The translations under genes and the position numbers were made by a program. Shown here piece after piece: positions 33,822 to 44,257 of a DNA stretch of 64,000 bases. The notes under the pieces were generated by a model. It worked only from the letters and a program-made list of their open reading frames with translations, was not told the DNA's origin and ran no database searches. Source of the DNA: Cytobacillus depressus. GTDB lineage: Bacteria > Bacillota > Bacilli > Bacillales > Cytobacillaceae. The stretch lies in contig NZ_WBOS01000001.1 in the NCBI RefSeq assembly GCF_008923245.1, forward strand, positions 806,001 to 870,000, given 5' to 3'. Each line of letters starts with the position of its first letter. The first letter of the stretch is position 1.

Positions 33822-35111
33822 TTATCCTCTTAACTTTGAAAAAGCTATTTCAGCTGCTTGCAAAGTTTTTTCAATATCTTCATCACTGTGTGCTGTTGAT
33901 AAGAATAATCCTTCAAATTGAGAAGGCGGGAGGAATACTCCTTGATTTGCCATTTCCCGATAATATGAAGCAAAATAATCAAGATTCGATGATTTTGCCT
34001 TATCGTAGTTAATAACATCTTCATTTGTAAAGAAGAATCCGATCATGGAACCTGCGCGATTAATCGTACAAGGAATCTCATATTTTTCAGCAGCTGCTTT
34101 AATACCTGCTTCGAGAATGTCCCCTTTTCTTTGGAACTCTTTATAAGAGTCTGGAGTTAGCTGAATTAAAGTTTCATATCCGGCTGTCATCGCTAATGGA
34201 TTTCCAGACAATGTTCCTGCTTGATAGATTGGGCCGCTTGGAGCAATTTGTTCCATAATTTCAGCCTTTCCACCATAAGCACCAACAGGAAGTCCACCGC
34301 CAATAACTTTACCTAAGCAAGTAAGATCGGGAGTAACATTGTAATAGCCTTGTGCACAATTATAGTCCACACGGAAACCTGTCATTACTTCGTCAAAAAT
34401 TAAAAGAGCGCCGTATTGAGTTGTGATTTCTCTTAACCCTTCTAAAAAGCCAGGAAGCGGTGGGACAACTCCCATGTTTCCAGCAACAGGCTCGGCAATA
34501 ATACAGGCGATATCTTCACCGAATTGCTCAAACGCGAATTTAACACTTTCAAGATCATTATAAGGAACCGTAATCGTATTACTCGCTACGCTTTCAGGCA
34601 CTCCTGGGCTATCAGGAAGTCCAAGTGTAGCAACACCAGAGCCGGCTTTAATAAGCAGGGAATCGCCATGTCCATGGTAGCAGCCTTCAAATTTTAAAAT
34701 TTTATTGCGTCCAGTATACCCACGTGCCAATCTTAACGCACTCATCGTTGCTTCAGTACCGGAAGAAACCATACGAACAATTTCAATGGAAGGAACTCTT
34801 TCCTGTACAAGCTTAGCCAGTTCATTTTCTTTTATAGTCGGTGCTCCAAAGCTTGTTCCCATTTCAGCAACCTTTTTAATGGCTTCAACGACACGATCAT
34901 TGGAATGTCCTAAAATTAGGGGGCCCCATGATAATACATAATCAATATATTCATTGCCATCAATATCGTAAATTTTTGATCCTTTTCCTCTTTCCATAAA
35001 GATCGGATCCATTTTGACTGATTTAAATGCCCGAACAGGAGAGTTTACTCCACCTGGCATTAATGTACTTGCTTCTTTAAAAGCCTGAATTGATTTTTCG
35101 TAAGAGCGCAT
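33822..35111 (-). CDS. hemL: Glutamate-1-semialdehyde 2,1-aminomutase
   Basis: A 429-residue PLP enzyme that converts glutamate-1-semialdehyde to 5-aminolevulinate, the second C5-pathway step. The PLP lysine lies in [26 protein letters not shown] and DEVMTGFR are aminotransferase III blocks. The ATG at 35111 ([11 protein letters not shown]) has AGAGGGAT upstream; a longer frame to 35153 overlaps hemB and is rejected. Last gene of hemAXCDBL. Confidence 0.96.
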   Translation of the reverse strand: MRSYEKSIQAFKEASTLMPGGVNSPVRAFKSVKMDPIFMERGKGSKIYDIDGNEYIDYVLSWGPLILGHSNDRVVEAIKKVAEMGTSFGAPTIKENELAKLVQERVPSIEIVRMVSSGTEATMSALRLARGYTGRNKILKFEGCYHGHGDSLLIKAGSGVATLGLPDSPGVPESVASNTITVPYNDLESVKFAFEQFGEDIACIIAEPVAGNMGVVPPLPGFLEGLREITTQYGALLIFDEVMTGFRVDYNCAQGYYNVTPDLTCLGKVIGGGLPVGAYGGKAEIMEQIAPSGPIYQAGTLSGNPLAMTAGYETLIQLTPDSYKEFQRKGDILEAGIKAAAEKYEIPCTINRAGSMIGFFFTNEDVINYDKAKSSNLDYFASYYREMANQGVFLPPSQFEGLFLSTAHSDEDIEKTLQAAEIAFSKLRG

Positions 35112-35134
35112 ATCATCCCTCTTCTCATTTATTA

Positions 35135-36112
35135 TTATTGATTCCGCAGCCATCTTGCTGCGTCTTTTGCGTGATAGGTGATGATTAGGTCACAGCCTGC
35201 ACGCTTCATGCCAACAAGCATTTCCATAACAATTCTTTCTTCATCGATCCAGCCGTTTTGCGCAGCTGCTTTTACCATGGAATATTCGCCGCTCACATTA
35301 TAAATGACAAGTGGCAAGTTAATATTATTTTTCACATCACGGACAATATCAAGATAAGGCATTCCCGGTTTAACAATGAGGAAATCTGCTCCCTCAAGTA
35401 AGTCTGATTCAGCTTCACGCAAAGCTTCCATTCGGTTAGCAGGGTCCATTTGATATGCTTTTCGATCGCCAAATTGTGGCGTGCTGTCTGCAGCATCGCG
35501 GAACGGACCGTAGAACGCAGACGCATATTTCACCGCATAAGACATAATCGGAATATGTTCAAATCCAGCTTCATCAAGGCCCGTACGAATCGCAGCAACG
35601 AATCCGTCCATCATATTAGACGGGGCAATGATATCGGCACCAGCCTTAGCTTGGCTTACAGCCGTCTGCACTAGTAATTCAAGTGATGGGTCATTTAAAA
35701 CTTGTCCATTTTCAATCACGCCGCAATGGCCGTGGCTAGTGTATTCGCACAGACATGTATCGGCAATAACGATTGTCTCAGGATATTTCTCTTTAATCAA
35801 TCTCGTCGCTTCCTGAACAATTCCATGATCGTGATAAGCCTGTTTTCCACACTCATCCTTCTCAAGGGGAATCCCGAATAAAAGAACAGATTTAATACCT
35901 AAAGAAACAACTTCATTCATTTCCTCTTCTAAATGATCAAGGGATAAATTATAAATCCCTGGCATCGAGGAAATTTCTTTTTTTATGTTATGACCTTCAG
36001 CCACAAAAATGGGATAGATAAAATCATTTGTACTTAAATGATTTTCTCGAACTAACGCTCTCATATTAGGGCTTTGGCGAAGTCTTCTATGGCGTGCGAA
36101 TTGAATATCCAA
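35135..36112 (-). CDS. hemB: Delta-aminolevulinic acid dehydratase (porphobilinogen synthase)
   Basis: A 325-residue enzyme that condenses two 5-aminolevulinates. The [14 protein letters not shown] motif is the cysteine-rich zinc site, so this is the zinc-type enzyme. Schiff-base lysine regions are [13 protein letters not shown] and [17 protein letters not shown]. The TTG at 36112 follows AGGAG at 8 bases and gives [12 protein letters not shown], close to the family start; a GTG at 36121 lies on top of the ribosome binding site. Confidence 0.96.
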   Translation of the reverse strand: MDIQFARHRRLRQSPNMRALVRENHLSTNDFIYPIFVAEGHNIKKEISSMPGIYNLSLDHLEEEMNEVVSLGIKSVLLFGIPLEKDECGKQAYHDHGIVQEATRLIKEKYPETIVIADTCLCEYTSHGHCGVIENGQVLNDPSLELLVQTAVSQAKAGADIIAPSNMMDGFVAAIRTGLDEAGFEHIPIMSYAVKYASAFYGPFRDAADSTPQFGDRKAYQMDPANRMEALREAESDLLEGADFLIVKPGMPYLDIVRDVKNNINLPLVIYNVSGEYSMVKAAAQNGWIDEERIVMEMLVGMKRAGCDLIITYHAKDAARWLRNQ

Positions 36113-36132
36113 TGAACTCACTCCTATTTTTT

Positions 36133-36927
36133 CTATTTTTGTTCTTGTAAGTATTCAATGATGCTTACTAACATATCGTCTACAGTGTACGTTTTTGCTT
36201 CACAATGAACTTGTATCCCGTACGAATTTATTCTATCTCTTGTAATTGGACCGATACAGCCGATTATACAATCATTAAGCTTATGAAAAAGCTGGTTTTC
36301 TTTCATTACTCTCATAAAATGATCGATTGTTGATGGACTTGTAAAAGTAAGAATATCTATCTTCCCAGCGGAAAACTTTTCCCGCAATTTTTTAACGCTC
36401 TCATGTGGAAAAAAAGTTTCATACATTATAACCTCATCGACATGGGCACCTTTTTCAGTTAAGGCTGTATAAATAATATTTCTAGCTAAATTCCCTTTAG
36501 GGATTAATACCTTCATTCCCGCTTCAGCAATAGGGAGAAATTGTTCCACAAATGCTTCCGCCACATATTCCGTTGGGACAAAGTCCGCATGTAAACCGGC
36601 AGCTTGCAAACAAGCTTCTGTTTTTTTTCCAATGGCCGCTATTTTGGGAAGGCTACTTTTTTGTGAATCATTTAGATAGGAAAGAAAGGTCTCTACCGCC
36701 ACATTGCTTGTAAAAATAATCCAATCATATGTATGCAAATGCGCGATAATTGATAGAATCTCTTCTGTTACCTGAACAGGCTTGAAGGCAATGAGAGGGA
36801 TTTCAACTGGAATTCCCCCATAGCCTTCGATAAGAGCAGAAAATGATTTCGCCTGCTCCTTCCCCCTAGGAATCAGAACTGACCTTCCTTTTAAAGGAAG
36901 GTCCAGGGCCTCGCCTTCACCGGTCAT
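36133..36927 (-). CDS. hemD: Uroporphyrinogen-III synthase
   Basis: A 264-residue HemD, which closes hydroxymethylbilane with ring D inversion. Sequence conservation in this family is low; the two-domain pattern, with [13 protein letters not shown] and [14 protein letters not shown] (about residues 65 and 175), and the location between hemC and hemB support the call. The ATG overlaps the hemC stop (ATGA) with GGAGGGCGA before it. Confidence 0.92.
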   Translation of the reverse strand: MTGEGEALDLPLKGRSVLIPRGKEQAKSFSALIEGYGGIPVEIPLIAFKPVQVTEEILSIIAHLHTYDWIIFTSNVAVETFLSYLNDSQKSSLPKIAAIGKKTEACLQAAGLHADFVPTEYVAEAFVEQFLPIAEAGMKVLIPKGNLARNIIYTALTEKGAHVDEVIMYETFFPHESVKKLREKFSAGKIDILTFTSPSTIDHFMRVMKENQLFHKLNDCIIGCIGPITRDRINSYGIQVHCEAKTYTVDDMLVSIIEYLQEQK

Positions 36928-37859
36928 TCGCCCTCCAGCTCCTTTTTCACTTGATCAATTAAGTCTTTCGCTCCTTGTTGAATCAAGCTATTTGCCGCTT
37001 CAATCCCAACTTCCTCAGGATTTGCGCCTTTTACTTGCTCAGAGTAAATAATTTTTCCGTCAGGTGAGCCTACAAGGCTTGTTAAGACAATTTCATCTTG
37101 TTCATTAAGCTCTGCATACCCTGCGATCGGCACTTGGCAGCCACCCTCCATTTTGTGAAGGAATGCCCGCTCTGCTCTTACAGTTGCTTCTGTGTTCTTA
37201 CAAGTAAATTTGTCTAACAGACCACGAAGCTCTTTATCATCACTTCGGCACTCGATTGATAATGCCCCTTGACCAATAGCTGGCAAACAAATATCTGGAT
37301 CTAATAATTCTGTTACTACATCACTCGCCCAACCTAAGCGTTTTAACCCGGCAGCAGCTAAGAGAATTGCATCATACTCTTCCGTTTCAAGCTTTGCTAG
37401 TCTTGTATCTACATTTCCGCGGATCCATTTAATTTCTAAATCCGGACGACGTGCTAATAGCTGTGCTCCTCTGCGCAAGCTGCTCGTACCGATAATTGCA
37501 CCAGGCTTCAAGTCTTCAAAGCGAATATGACCTTTTGAAATAAGCGCATCCCGATGATCTTCTCTAGCGGGAATACAACCAATCATCAAGCCTTCTGGAA
37601 GAATGGCCGGCATATCCTTCATACTATGTACAGCCATATCAATTTCCTTATCAAGCATGGCCATTTCAATTTCCTTTACAAACAAACCTTTTCCGCCGAC
37701 CTTTGAAAGTGTCACATCTAGAATGCGGTCCCCTTTAGTCACAATTTCTTTTACTTCGAATTCAAACGAAGGATCAATTGCTTTTAATTGATCAATCACC
37801 CAATTTGTTTGTGTCAAAGCAAGTTTACTTCTCCGTGAACCTACAATAATTTTTCTCAT
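36924..37859 (-). CDS. hemC: Hydroxymethylbilane synthase (porphobilinogen deaminase)
   Basis: A 311-residue enzyme that polymerises four porphobilinogens. The cofactor-attachment cysteine is in [14 protein letters not shown] (about residue 241). Conserved arginines lie in [15 protein letters not shown] and [12 protein letters not shown], and the catalytic Asp in [15 protein letters not shown] precedes the ATG. Confidence 0.97.
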   Translation of the reverse strand: MRKIIVGSRRSKLALTQTNWVIDQLKAIDPSFEFEVKEIVTKGDRILDVTLSKVGGKGLFVKEIEMAMLDKEIDMAVHSMKDMPAILPEGLMIGCIPAREDHRDALISKGHIRFEDLKPGAIIGTSSLRRGAQLLARRPDLEIKWIRGNVDTRLAKLETEEYDAILLAAAGLKRLGWASDVVTELLDPDICLPAIGQGALSIECRSDDKELRGLLDKFTCKNTEATVRAERAFLHKMEGGCQVPIAGYAELNEQDEIVLTSLVGSPDGKIIYSEQVKGANPEEVGIEAANSLIQQGAKDLIDQVKKELEGE

Positions 37860-37873
37860 GACTGCCTCCTACA

Positions 37874-38707
37874 TTATGAATACCAGAAATGGAATGATGA
37901 TAATGAACCAAATAAAAAGAAATTAATTAAAACAATGAGAAAGGAAGCAATATTCCATAATGCTAATTGCTTTCCGGCAAGCCCTTTGCCTACTTTTAAA
38001 TAAAGATAAATACTGTATACAACTATAACAACAAAGGAACCAATTACTTTGGAATCGTACCAAATCATATGTGGCACCTTTAAGTAAGCCCACTGGATTC
38101 CTAATATTAAGCTAATCATCAACATCGGCACACCAATAACATTCAGTACGTACGACATTTTATCCAGCTTTGATAAATCCGCTAGCCTTAATAGACGTGC
38201 TCCCCATTTTTTTCTTTTTAAAAGATCATACTGAATTAAATATAATATGGAAAAAACAAAAGATAAAGAAAAGGCTCCGTATGACAAAATGGCTACGGTA
38301 ATATGAATAAACAGCAATTCAGAAATGAGCCTCTGTGCCATCACCGATGATTCGTATTGAACGGGTGCAAATGTATGAATGGCCATTATGATAAATCCTA
38401 GCACATTCGTAAAAAAAACAATGAAATCTACCCGCATAAAGCGGTTAATAGTTAATGATAATGTAATCAGTACCCAAGCATAAAAATATAAACCTTCAAA
38501 AATCGTAAGGACTGGGAACCTGCCTGTTTTCACCATATAAAGAAATAAAAACACCGTTTGCAAAAGCCATACAAATGCAAGTAACCAGAAGGCCGCTCGA
38601 TTTGCCTTCCGGTTATGCTGTAAAAAGTCAATAAAGTATAATAAGACACTTAAGGCATACAGAACTACAGTCACTTCATGCAGCCGTGTCATAAATATAT
38701 CAAACAT
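37874..38707 (-). CDS. hemX: HemX membrane protein (cytochrome c assembly-like)
   Basis: A 277-residue polytopic protein with about eight hydrophobic segments, of the CcsA/HemX family. In B. subtilis HemX lowers the level of HemA. The motif WAYLKVPHMIWYDSK and position right after hemA support the call. CAGGAG lies before the ATG. Confidence 0.93.
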   Translation of the reverse strand: MFDIFMTRLHEVTVVLYALSVLLYFIDFLQHNRKANRAAFWLLAFVWLLQTVFLFLYMVKTGRFPVLTIFEGLYFYAWVLITLSLTINRFMRVDFIVFFTNVLGFIIMAIHTFAPVQYESSVMAQRLISELLFIHITVAILSYGAFSLSFVFSILYLIQYDLLKRKKWGARLLRLADLSKLDKMSYVLNVIGVPMLMISLILGIQWAYLKVPHMIWYDSKVIGSFVVIVVYSIYLYLKVGKGLAGKQLALWNIASFLIVLINFFLFGSLSSFHFWYS

Positions 38708-38721
38708 AGTCAGAACTCCTG

Positions 38722-40068
38722 TTAAGATTGAAAGGAAGCCTGTGTTATGTGAGCGCTAGTTTTTTGCGATTCGGCTACTGCTGTCAATTTCCGCTCGGAA
38801 ACAAGTTCTTCAATATTAAAGATTTTCATAAATAAATCTAATTCCTTATCAGCATCTCTTCCCCCAGCTATTTCTTTTGCCTGTAAAATAGGATCCTTTA
38901 AAAGCTGGTTGATAATACTTTTTGTATGTTTATTTAGTACTTTCTTCTCGCGATCACTTAAACTAGGCAGCTTTCTTTCAATGCTTTCCATTGTTTCCGC
39001 TTGAATCGCTAGTGCTTTTTCCCGCAATGCAGAAATAACCGGAACGACTCCTAGCAAATTCAGCCATTGTTTGAATTCAACAATTCCCTCTTCAATCATA
39101 AGCTGAATAATTGCGGCGGCTTTTTTACGTTCTTGCAAGTTTGCTTCTACAATTCCTTCAAGGTCATCAATATCGTATAGGAACACACTATCTAATTCAG
39201 CAAGCTTTGGATCAAGATCACGAGGGACGGCGATATCCACCATGAACAATGGTTTCCCTTTTCTCATTTTCTCAGCGGTAGCCATCATATCCTTTGTAAT
39301 AACGAAACCCTTCGCTCCAGTTGAACTGATCAAAATATCCGCTTCGATTAAAGCGCATTGCAGCTCTTGAAGTGTTTTTGCCTTCCCTGAATAGCGGCCT
39401 GCTAAATCTTGAGCCTTCTCAAAAGTACGGTTAATAACCGTTACTTTTTTTGCCCCATTCGCATGCAGGTTTTGAATAGCAAGCTCACCCATTTTACCGG
39501 CTCCCAAAATAAGAACATGCTTATTCTCAAGTGAACCAAAAATTTTCTTCGCTAATTCTACTGCTGCATAACTGACAGAAACAGCATTCGCACCAATTTC
39601 TGTTTCTGAATGGGCTCGTTTCGCTAATGTAACCGCTTCTTTAAATAGATGATTAAATACAGTGCCAATCGTTTGATTTTCCTGTGCTTGTAGAAAACTT
39701 GTCCGGACCTGTCCTAAAATTTGTGTTTCTCCAAGAATCATCGAGTTTAATCCACATGCGACATTAAATAAATGCTCAATTGCCCCTTCTTGCTCATATA
39801 TAAACAAATAAGGAGAAAATTCTTCTTTCTCTATTTGAAACCATTCAGATAAAAATTCTTTAATATAGTAACGGCCTGTATGAAGCTGATCAACAACAGC
39901 ATAAATTTCAGTCCGATTACAGGTTGACAGAATAACATTCTCTAATATGCTTTTTTTGTTCTTTAATGTTGTCATGGCATCTGTCAGTTGTGTTGGGTTA
40001 AACGTCAATTTTTCCCGAATTTCGACAGGGGCTGTTTTATAATTTAGACCAACAACTACGATATGCAT
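38722..40068 (-). CDS. hemA: Glutamyl-tRNA reductase
   Basis: A 448-residue enzyme that reduces Glu-tRNA to glutamate-1-semialdehyde, the entry step to haem. The catalytic Cys is in [12 protein letters not shown] (about residue 50). The NADPH-binding domain shows [13 protein letters not shown], and a C-terminal dimerisation helix region follows. The ATG at 40068 ([19 protein letters not shown]) matches the family start and has GGGGGG upstream. First gene of the haem operon. Confidence 0.96.
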   Translation of the reverse strand: MHIVVVGLNYKTAPVEIREKLTFNPTQLTDAMTTLKNKKSILENVILSTCNRTEIYAVVDQLHTGRYYIKEFLSEWFQIEKEEFSPYLFIYEQEGAIEHLFNVACGLNSMILGETQILGQVRTSFLQAQENQTIGTVFNHLFKEAVTLAKRAHSETEIGANAVSVSYAAVELAKKIFGSLENKHVLILGAGKMGELAIQNLHANGAKKVTVINRTFEKAQDLAGRYSGKAKTLQELQCALIEADILISSTGAKGFVITKDMMATAEKMRKGKPLFMVDIAVPRDLDPKLAELDSVFLYDIDDLEGIVEANLQERKKAAAIIQLMIEEGIVEFKQWLNLLGVVPVISALREKALAIQAETMESIERKLPSLSDREKKVLNKHTKSIINQLLKDPILQAKEIAGGRDADKELDLFMKIFNIEELVSERKLTAVAESQKTSAHITQASFQS

Positions 40069-40095
40069 TAAATGGACCCCCCAAATTAATAGCAC

Positions 40096-40114
40096 GCTAT
40101 AATATTATTGTAAC
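40096..40114 (-). promoter_or_regulatory. Possible PerR-like operator near hemA
   Basis: The AT-rich imperfect inverted repeat CTATAATATTATTGTAA lies about 30 bases upstream of the hemA start. hemA is a PerR target in B. subtilis, whose box is TTATAATNATTATAA; the match here is partial and could also be a -10 region (TACAAT). Confidence 0.3.
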
Positions 40115-40301
40115 ATTAATATCTCATGAATTTATGCGAAAATGTGAACAGATCTTGAACTCCTATGGTAAAATATTCAGTAATATTAATTGATATGAAT
40201 ATAAGTTATTCAATTTGTTCTTTTCGACAAATTACTCCCTTATGTACAGTACCAAAAAAAGGAATAGATTCAAGTGAACCATATTTGGAAGCGGTGTTAA
40301 T

Positions 40302-40784
40302 ATGAAAAATCAGAGAATATTTCCTGGAATTATTCTTATTGGCTTTGGAGCCTATTTCTTTCTCCAACAATCGAATATCACTATGTTGCAGCCCTTTTTT
40401 ACATGGCCGACTTTATTTATTATTATTGGCCTAGCCTTTTTATTTCAAGGATATGGAGCAAAGGATTATCACGCCATTCTTCCCGGAGTGATATTAACAG
40501 GCTTTGGCCTTCATTTTCATGTCGTTAATCGGTTAGACATTTGGCCGGATCATATCGGAACCTTTATTTTAATTATCGCTCTTGGCTTTTTACTGCAGCA
40601 TCAAAAGACGAGATCTGGTTTATTCCAAGGCATCCTTTTTTTAATTTTAGCCTGTCTGTTGCTGTTTTATGATCGGATCATTATTTGGTTTGGGCTGTTA
40701 GAAAATGGTGTATCCACAGCCTGGAAGTTTTGGCCAGCCATCTTTATTCTGGTTGGAATCTATTTTCTCTTGAGAAAGAAATAG
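40302..40784 (+). CDS. Small polytopic membrane protein (YsxD position, LiaI/LiaF-like TM region)
   Basis: A 160-residue protein built of about six short hydrophobic segments in three similar repeats (FPGIILIGFGAYFFLQQ, ILPGVILTGFGLHFHV, FWPAIFILVGIYFLLRK). This pattern resembles the LiaI-LiaF-type transmembrane domain. It lies between engB and hemA, the position of ysxD in B. subtilis, but transcribed away from hemA. The function is unknown. GGAAGCGGTG precedes the ATG. Confidence 0.72.
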   Translation: MKNQRIFPGIILIGFGAYFFLQQSNITMLQPFFTWPTLFIIIGLAFLFQGYGAKDYHAILPGVILTGFGLHFHVVNRLDIWPDHIGTFILIIALGFLLQHQKTRSGLFQGILFLILACLLLFYDRIIIWFGLLENGVSTAWKFWPAIFILVGIYFLLRKK

Positions 40785-40839
40785 AGAGATAGTCTATATT
40801 ATTCCCTAATTTGTTTTTCTATTATACAAAGTTATAGCT

Positions 40840-40875
40840 GAAAAACCCCGTTGCTCATCTGCAACGGGGTTTACG
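40840..40875. terminator. Bidirectional terminator between ysxD-like gene and engB
   Basis: AAACCCCGTTGC (40843-40854) and GCAACGGGGTTT (40861-40872) form a perfect 12-bp stem with a 6-base loop. A-runs and T-runs on both sides suit convergent termination. Confidence 0.85.
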
Positions 40876-40876
40876 T

Positions 40877-41458
40877 TTACATATAACTTTGTAACACACT
40901 CCACGCTTCATCTTTACCTTGCCCTGTTTCGGACGAAAAGAGGATAAGATGATCTGTTGGATCAAGGTCTAACGTTTCCTTCGTAATTTTTATATGCTTT
41001 TGCCATTTCGATTTTGGCACTTTATCAGCCTTGGTCGCAATAATGACACATGGTAATTCGTAATGCTTTAAGAAATCATACATCATAATATCATCCTGTG
41101 TCGGTGGATGACGTAAATCAACAATTAACACAACAGCTTTGAGTTGTTCTCTTGACGTTAAGTACGTTTCAATCATTTTGCCCCAGGCTTCTCGTTCTTT
41201 TTTCGAAACCTTAGCGTAACCGTAACCTGGTACATCGACAAAGTGCAAAATTTCATTAATAAGGAAAAAGTTTAAAGTTTGCGTTTTTCCCGGTTTTGAT
41301 GAAGTTCTTGCTAAGCTTTTTCGATTTAACATTTTGTTTATAAACGAGGATTTCCCAACATTGGATCTTCCTGCAAGCGCAAACTCAGGTAAAGCCTCAC
41401 CAGGATATTGGTCAGGCTTTACCGCACTTATCACGATATCTGCTGAATTTACTTTCAT
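40877..41458 (-). CDS. engB: Ribosome biogenesis GTPase EngB (YsxC/YihA)
   Basis: A 193-residue GTPase needed for 50S subunit maturation. G1 is [14 protein letters not shown]3 is [10 protein letters not shown] and G4 is TKADKVPK. It overlaps lonA by 4 bases (ATGA), as in other Bacillaceae. Confidence 0.96.
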   Translation of the reverse strand: MKVNSADIVISAVKPDQYPGEALPEFALAGRSNVGKSSFINKMLNRKSLARTSSKPGKTQTLNFFLINEILHFVDVPGYGYAKVSKKEREAWGKMIETYLTSREQLKAVVLIVDLRHPPTQDDIMMYDFLKHYELPCVIIATKADKVPKSKWQKHIKITKETLDLDPTDHLILFSSETGQGKDEAWSVLQSYM

Positions 41459-43782
41459 ACCTCTGCATCTCCAATCAGTGCATGCTCTAATACTTCGTCG
41501 ACATGGGAGACAAGCACGAATTTAAGCTCCTCACGGACGCTTTCTGGAATATCTTCAATATCTTTCTCATTATCCTTTGGAAGAATGATTTTTGTTAAAC
41601 CAGCTCGATGAGCGCTAAGTGTTTTTTCTTTTAGACCGCCAATTGGCAGCACGCGTCCCCGTAAGGTAATTTCTCCTGTCATACCTACCTCTTTACGTAC
41701 TCGTTTTCCGGATAGTGCAGATACGAGTGCAGTTGCCATCGTAATCCCAGCGGATGGACCATCCTTCGGCACAGCTCCCTCCGGAACGTGAATATGAATA
41801 TCATATTTTTCGTGAAAATTCTCTTCGATGCCTAGCTCATTCGCTTTTGAACGAATATAACTGAATGCGGCTTGAGCTGATTCCTTCATCACATCACCAA
41901 GCTTTCCAGTGAGAACGAGCTTCCCTTTCCCTGGTGAAAGAGATACTTCGATTTGCAATGTATCCCCGCCAACAGTTGTATAAGCAAGTCCTGTTGCCAC
42001 TCCAACCTGATCTTCAAGCTCGGCCTGTCCATAACGGAATTTCTCTTTTCCTAAGAAATCCTCGACATTTTTTTCTGAGATAATCACTTTTTTCTTCTCG
42101 CTAGAAACGATAATTTTAGCAGTTTTTCGGCAAACGGTTGCAAGCTGACGTTCAAGTCCGCGAACTCCCGCTTCTCTTGTATAGTAGCGCACAATTTTTT
42201 GAATTCCGTCCTCGCGAATTTGCAGCTGTGCTTTCGAAAGACCATGCTCCTTTATTTGTTTAGGTAGAAGATGATCTTTAGCAATATGAATTTTCTCTAG
42301 CTCCGTATAGCCAGCAATCGTAATGATTTCCATCCGATCTCGTAATGGTCCCGGAATAGTTGCTAAATTATTCGCAGTTGCAATAAACATTACTTTTGAA
42401 AGGTCATATGTTTCTTCAATATAATGGTCGCTAAAATTATTGTTTTGTTCCGGGTCTAACACTTCAAGCATGGCTGAAGAAGGATCGCCGCGAAAGTCGC
42501 TAGACATTTTGTCAATTTCATCAAGTAAAAATACAGGATTAATCGTTCCTGCCTTCTTCATTCCTTGAATAATTCGGCCTGGCATCGCACCTACATACGT
42601 TCTTCTATGCCCGCGAATTTCCGATTCATCGCGTACCCCGCCAAGTGAAATGCGCACAAAGTTTCGGTTTAATGAAGTCGCAATGGAACGGGCGAGACTC
42701 GTTTTCCCAACTCCTGGCGGTCCTGCAAGACAAAGAATCGGGCCCTTTAATGAATTGGTCAGCTTTTGAACAGCCAAATATTCTAGTACACGTTCTTTCA
42801 CTTTTTCAAGACCGTAATGCTCATCATTTAGGATGCGTTCAGCTTTATGAATATCTAAATCATCTTCCGTTGCCTTGTTCCATGGGAGCGAAAGGAGCCA
42901 TTCAATATAATTGCGGATCACGCCGCTTTCAGCCGAGCTTGAAGGAATTTTCTCATAGCGGTCAAGCTCTTTTAAAGCTGTCTCTTGAACATGCTCTGGC
43001 ATGCCAGCTTTTTCGATTTTTTCGGTAAGCTCGGCAATTTCCCCCGTCTTGCCTTCTTTATCGCCTAGCTCCTTCTGAATAGCTTTCATTTGCTCCCGCA
43101 AATAGTATTCCTTCTGGGTGCGCTCCATTGATTTCTTGACACGCTGACCGATCTTCTTTTCTAAATTTAATACTTCTTTTTCATTATGAATGATTTCAAT
43201 AACCCGATTCATTCTTTCCTTTACATCGAAGGTTTCTAAAATAACTTGCTTTTCCTTCAGCTTTAAAGGTAAATGAGAAGAGATAATATCTGCCATACGC
43301 CCAGGTTCTTCAATATCAGCAACTGCTGAATATGTCTCTGCAGATACTTTTTTTGATACTTTTATGTATTGTTCAAAATATTCTAGCATAGTCCGCATTA
43401 ACGCTTGATCTTCAACATCTTTTGTTATTTCTTCATCGAAAACCTCAATACTCACCGAATAGTGATCTGGCTCATCCTTAAAATCAATAATTTGCGCTCT
43501 ATTCAATCCTTCAACTAACACACGAATCGTACCATTAGGTAGTTTAAGCATTTGTTTCACACGTGTCAGAGTACCTATAGTATATAGATCGTCTTCTGCT
43601 GGTTCATCTATTGATATTTCTTTTTGAGTAGTTAGGAAAATCAAATGGTCTTCTACCATCGCTTTTTCAAGAGCTTGAATGGACTTTTCACGGCCAACAT
43701 CTAAATGAAGCACCATAGTCGGATAAACAAGCAAACCCCGAAGCGGTAGGAGGGGGACGATGATTTCGCTCTTTTTCGCCAT
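41455..43782 (-). CDS. lonA: ATP-dependent protease LonA
   Basis: A 775-residue Lon: N-terminal substrate-binding domain (about 1-200), AAA+ module with Walker [13 protein letters not shown] (about residue 355) and a C-terminal Ser-Lys protease domain ([17 protein letters not shown], with catalytic Ser, and [14 protein letters not shown], with Lys). It degrades damaged and regulatory proteins. TTGACA lies about 60 bases upstream of the start near an ATTAGC...GCTAAT inverted repeat, but no clear -10 was found. Confidence 0.97.
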   Translation of the reverse strand: MAKKSEIIVPLLPLRGLLVYPTMVLHLDVGREKSIQALEKAMVEDHLIFLTTQKEISIDEPAEDDLYTIGTLTRVKQMLKLPNGTIRVLVEGLNRAQIIDFKDEPDHYSVSIEVFDEEITKDVEDQALMRTMLEYFEQYIKVSKKVSAETYSAVADIEEPGRMADIISSHLPLKLKEKQVILETFDVKERMNRVIEIIHNEKEVLNLEKKIGQRVKKSMERTQKEYYLREQMKAIQKELGDKEGKTGEIAELTEKIEKAGMPEHVQETALKELDRYEKIPSSSAESGVIRNYIEWLLSLPWNKATEDDLDIHKAERILNDEHYGLEKVKERVLEYLAVQKLTNSLKGPILCLAGPPGVGKTSLARSIATSLNRNFVRISLGGVRDESEIRGHRRTYVGAMPGRIIQGMKKAGTINPVFLLDEIDKMSSDFRGDPSSAMLEVLDPEQNNNFSDHYIEETYDLSKVMFIATANNLATIPGPLRDRMEIITIAGYTELEKIHIAKDHLLPKQIKEHGLSKAQLQIREDGIQKIVRYYTREAGVRGLERQLATVCRKTAKIIVSSEKKKVIISEKNVEDFLGKEKFRYGQAELEDQVGVATGLAYTTVGGDTLQIEVSLSPGKGKLVLTGKLGDVMKESAQAAFSYIRSKANELGIEENFHEKYDIHIHVPEGAVPKDGPSAGITMATALVSALSGKRVRKEVGMTGEITLRGRVLPIGGLKEKTLSAHRAGLTKIILPKDNEKDIEDIPESVREELKFVLVSHVDEVLEHALIGDAEV

Positions 43783-43880
43783 AACTAGGAAGCACCTCCA
43801 ATTACATATCTTTCATTAGCAAAATTAGCTAATATTTTCTTTGTCAATTCTAACTTATTTAGATCATAGTGTCTAATTTA

Positions 43881-44207
43881 AAAAGCGGAAGCCTATAGGA
43901 ACGCCGACTAAGTACCGCCACGTCCTGTGGGGAACATCGACATCAGCACATCCTGTGCAAGTCCGACAGGCATAAGACAGGCCAGCGAGAAGGTTGTTCT
44001 TTAACCTTCACCTTCTTGATGGACTGGGGCTTATGACCTCTAGGTCGACAAAACCGCGACGTCCTGTCGCATTGTCGACACTAGTACTTCCTGTACGTCG
44101 GGGCTAGCCGCTCCTCCTAAAAGCTATCGCTTTTAGTCGTGCGATGATTATGTCGCCGAAGCTTGCCTTGTGAAGCTAGAAAGCCGAAAATCGGAAGCGA
44201 CTAGACA
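43881..44207. repeat. Full-length family A intergenic repeat
   Basis: About 327 bases between lonA and lonB. It starts AAAAGCGGAAGCC and ends GGAAGCGACTAGACA. It contains CACGTCCTGTGG, CACATCCTGTGCAAGTCCGACAGGCATAAGACAGG, CGACGTCCTGTCGCATTGTCGACACTAGTACTTCCTGTACGTCGGGGCTAG and a short CCTAAAAGC/GCTTTTAG hairpin. The same blocks recur in the element at 62.1 kb. No open frame is supported in the stretch. Confidence 0.8.
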
Positions 44208-44210
44208 TAA

Positions 44211-44252
44211 ATAAAACTCCGGCTATGCATTCGAAAAGCAAGCCGAAGTTTT
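44211..44252 (-). terminator. Intrinsic terminator after lonB
   Basis: On the minus strand AAACTTCGGCT pairs with AGCCGGAGTTT, including G-U pairs, followed by TATTTATG. It lies 6 bases from the lonB stop. Confidence 0.6.
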
Positions 44253-44257
44253 ACCAT

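Noticed and set aside
42645-43028. Plus-strand frame of 127 codons within lonA
   Set aside because: Antisense to a conserved region of lonA; composition and lack of a ribosome binding site indicate a shadow.
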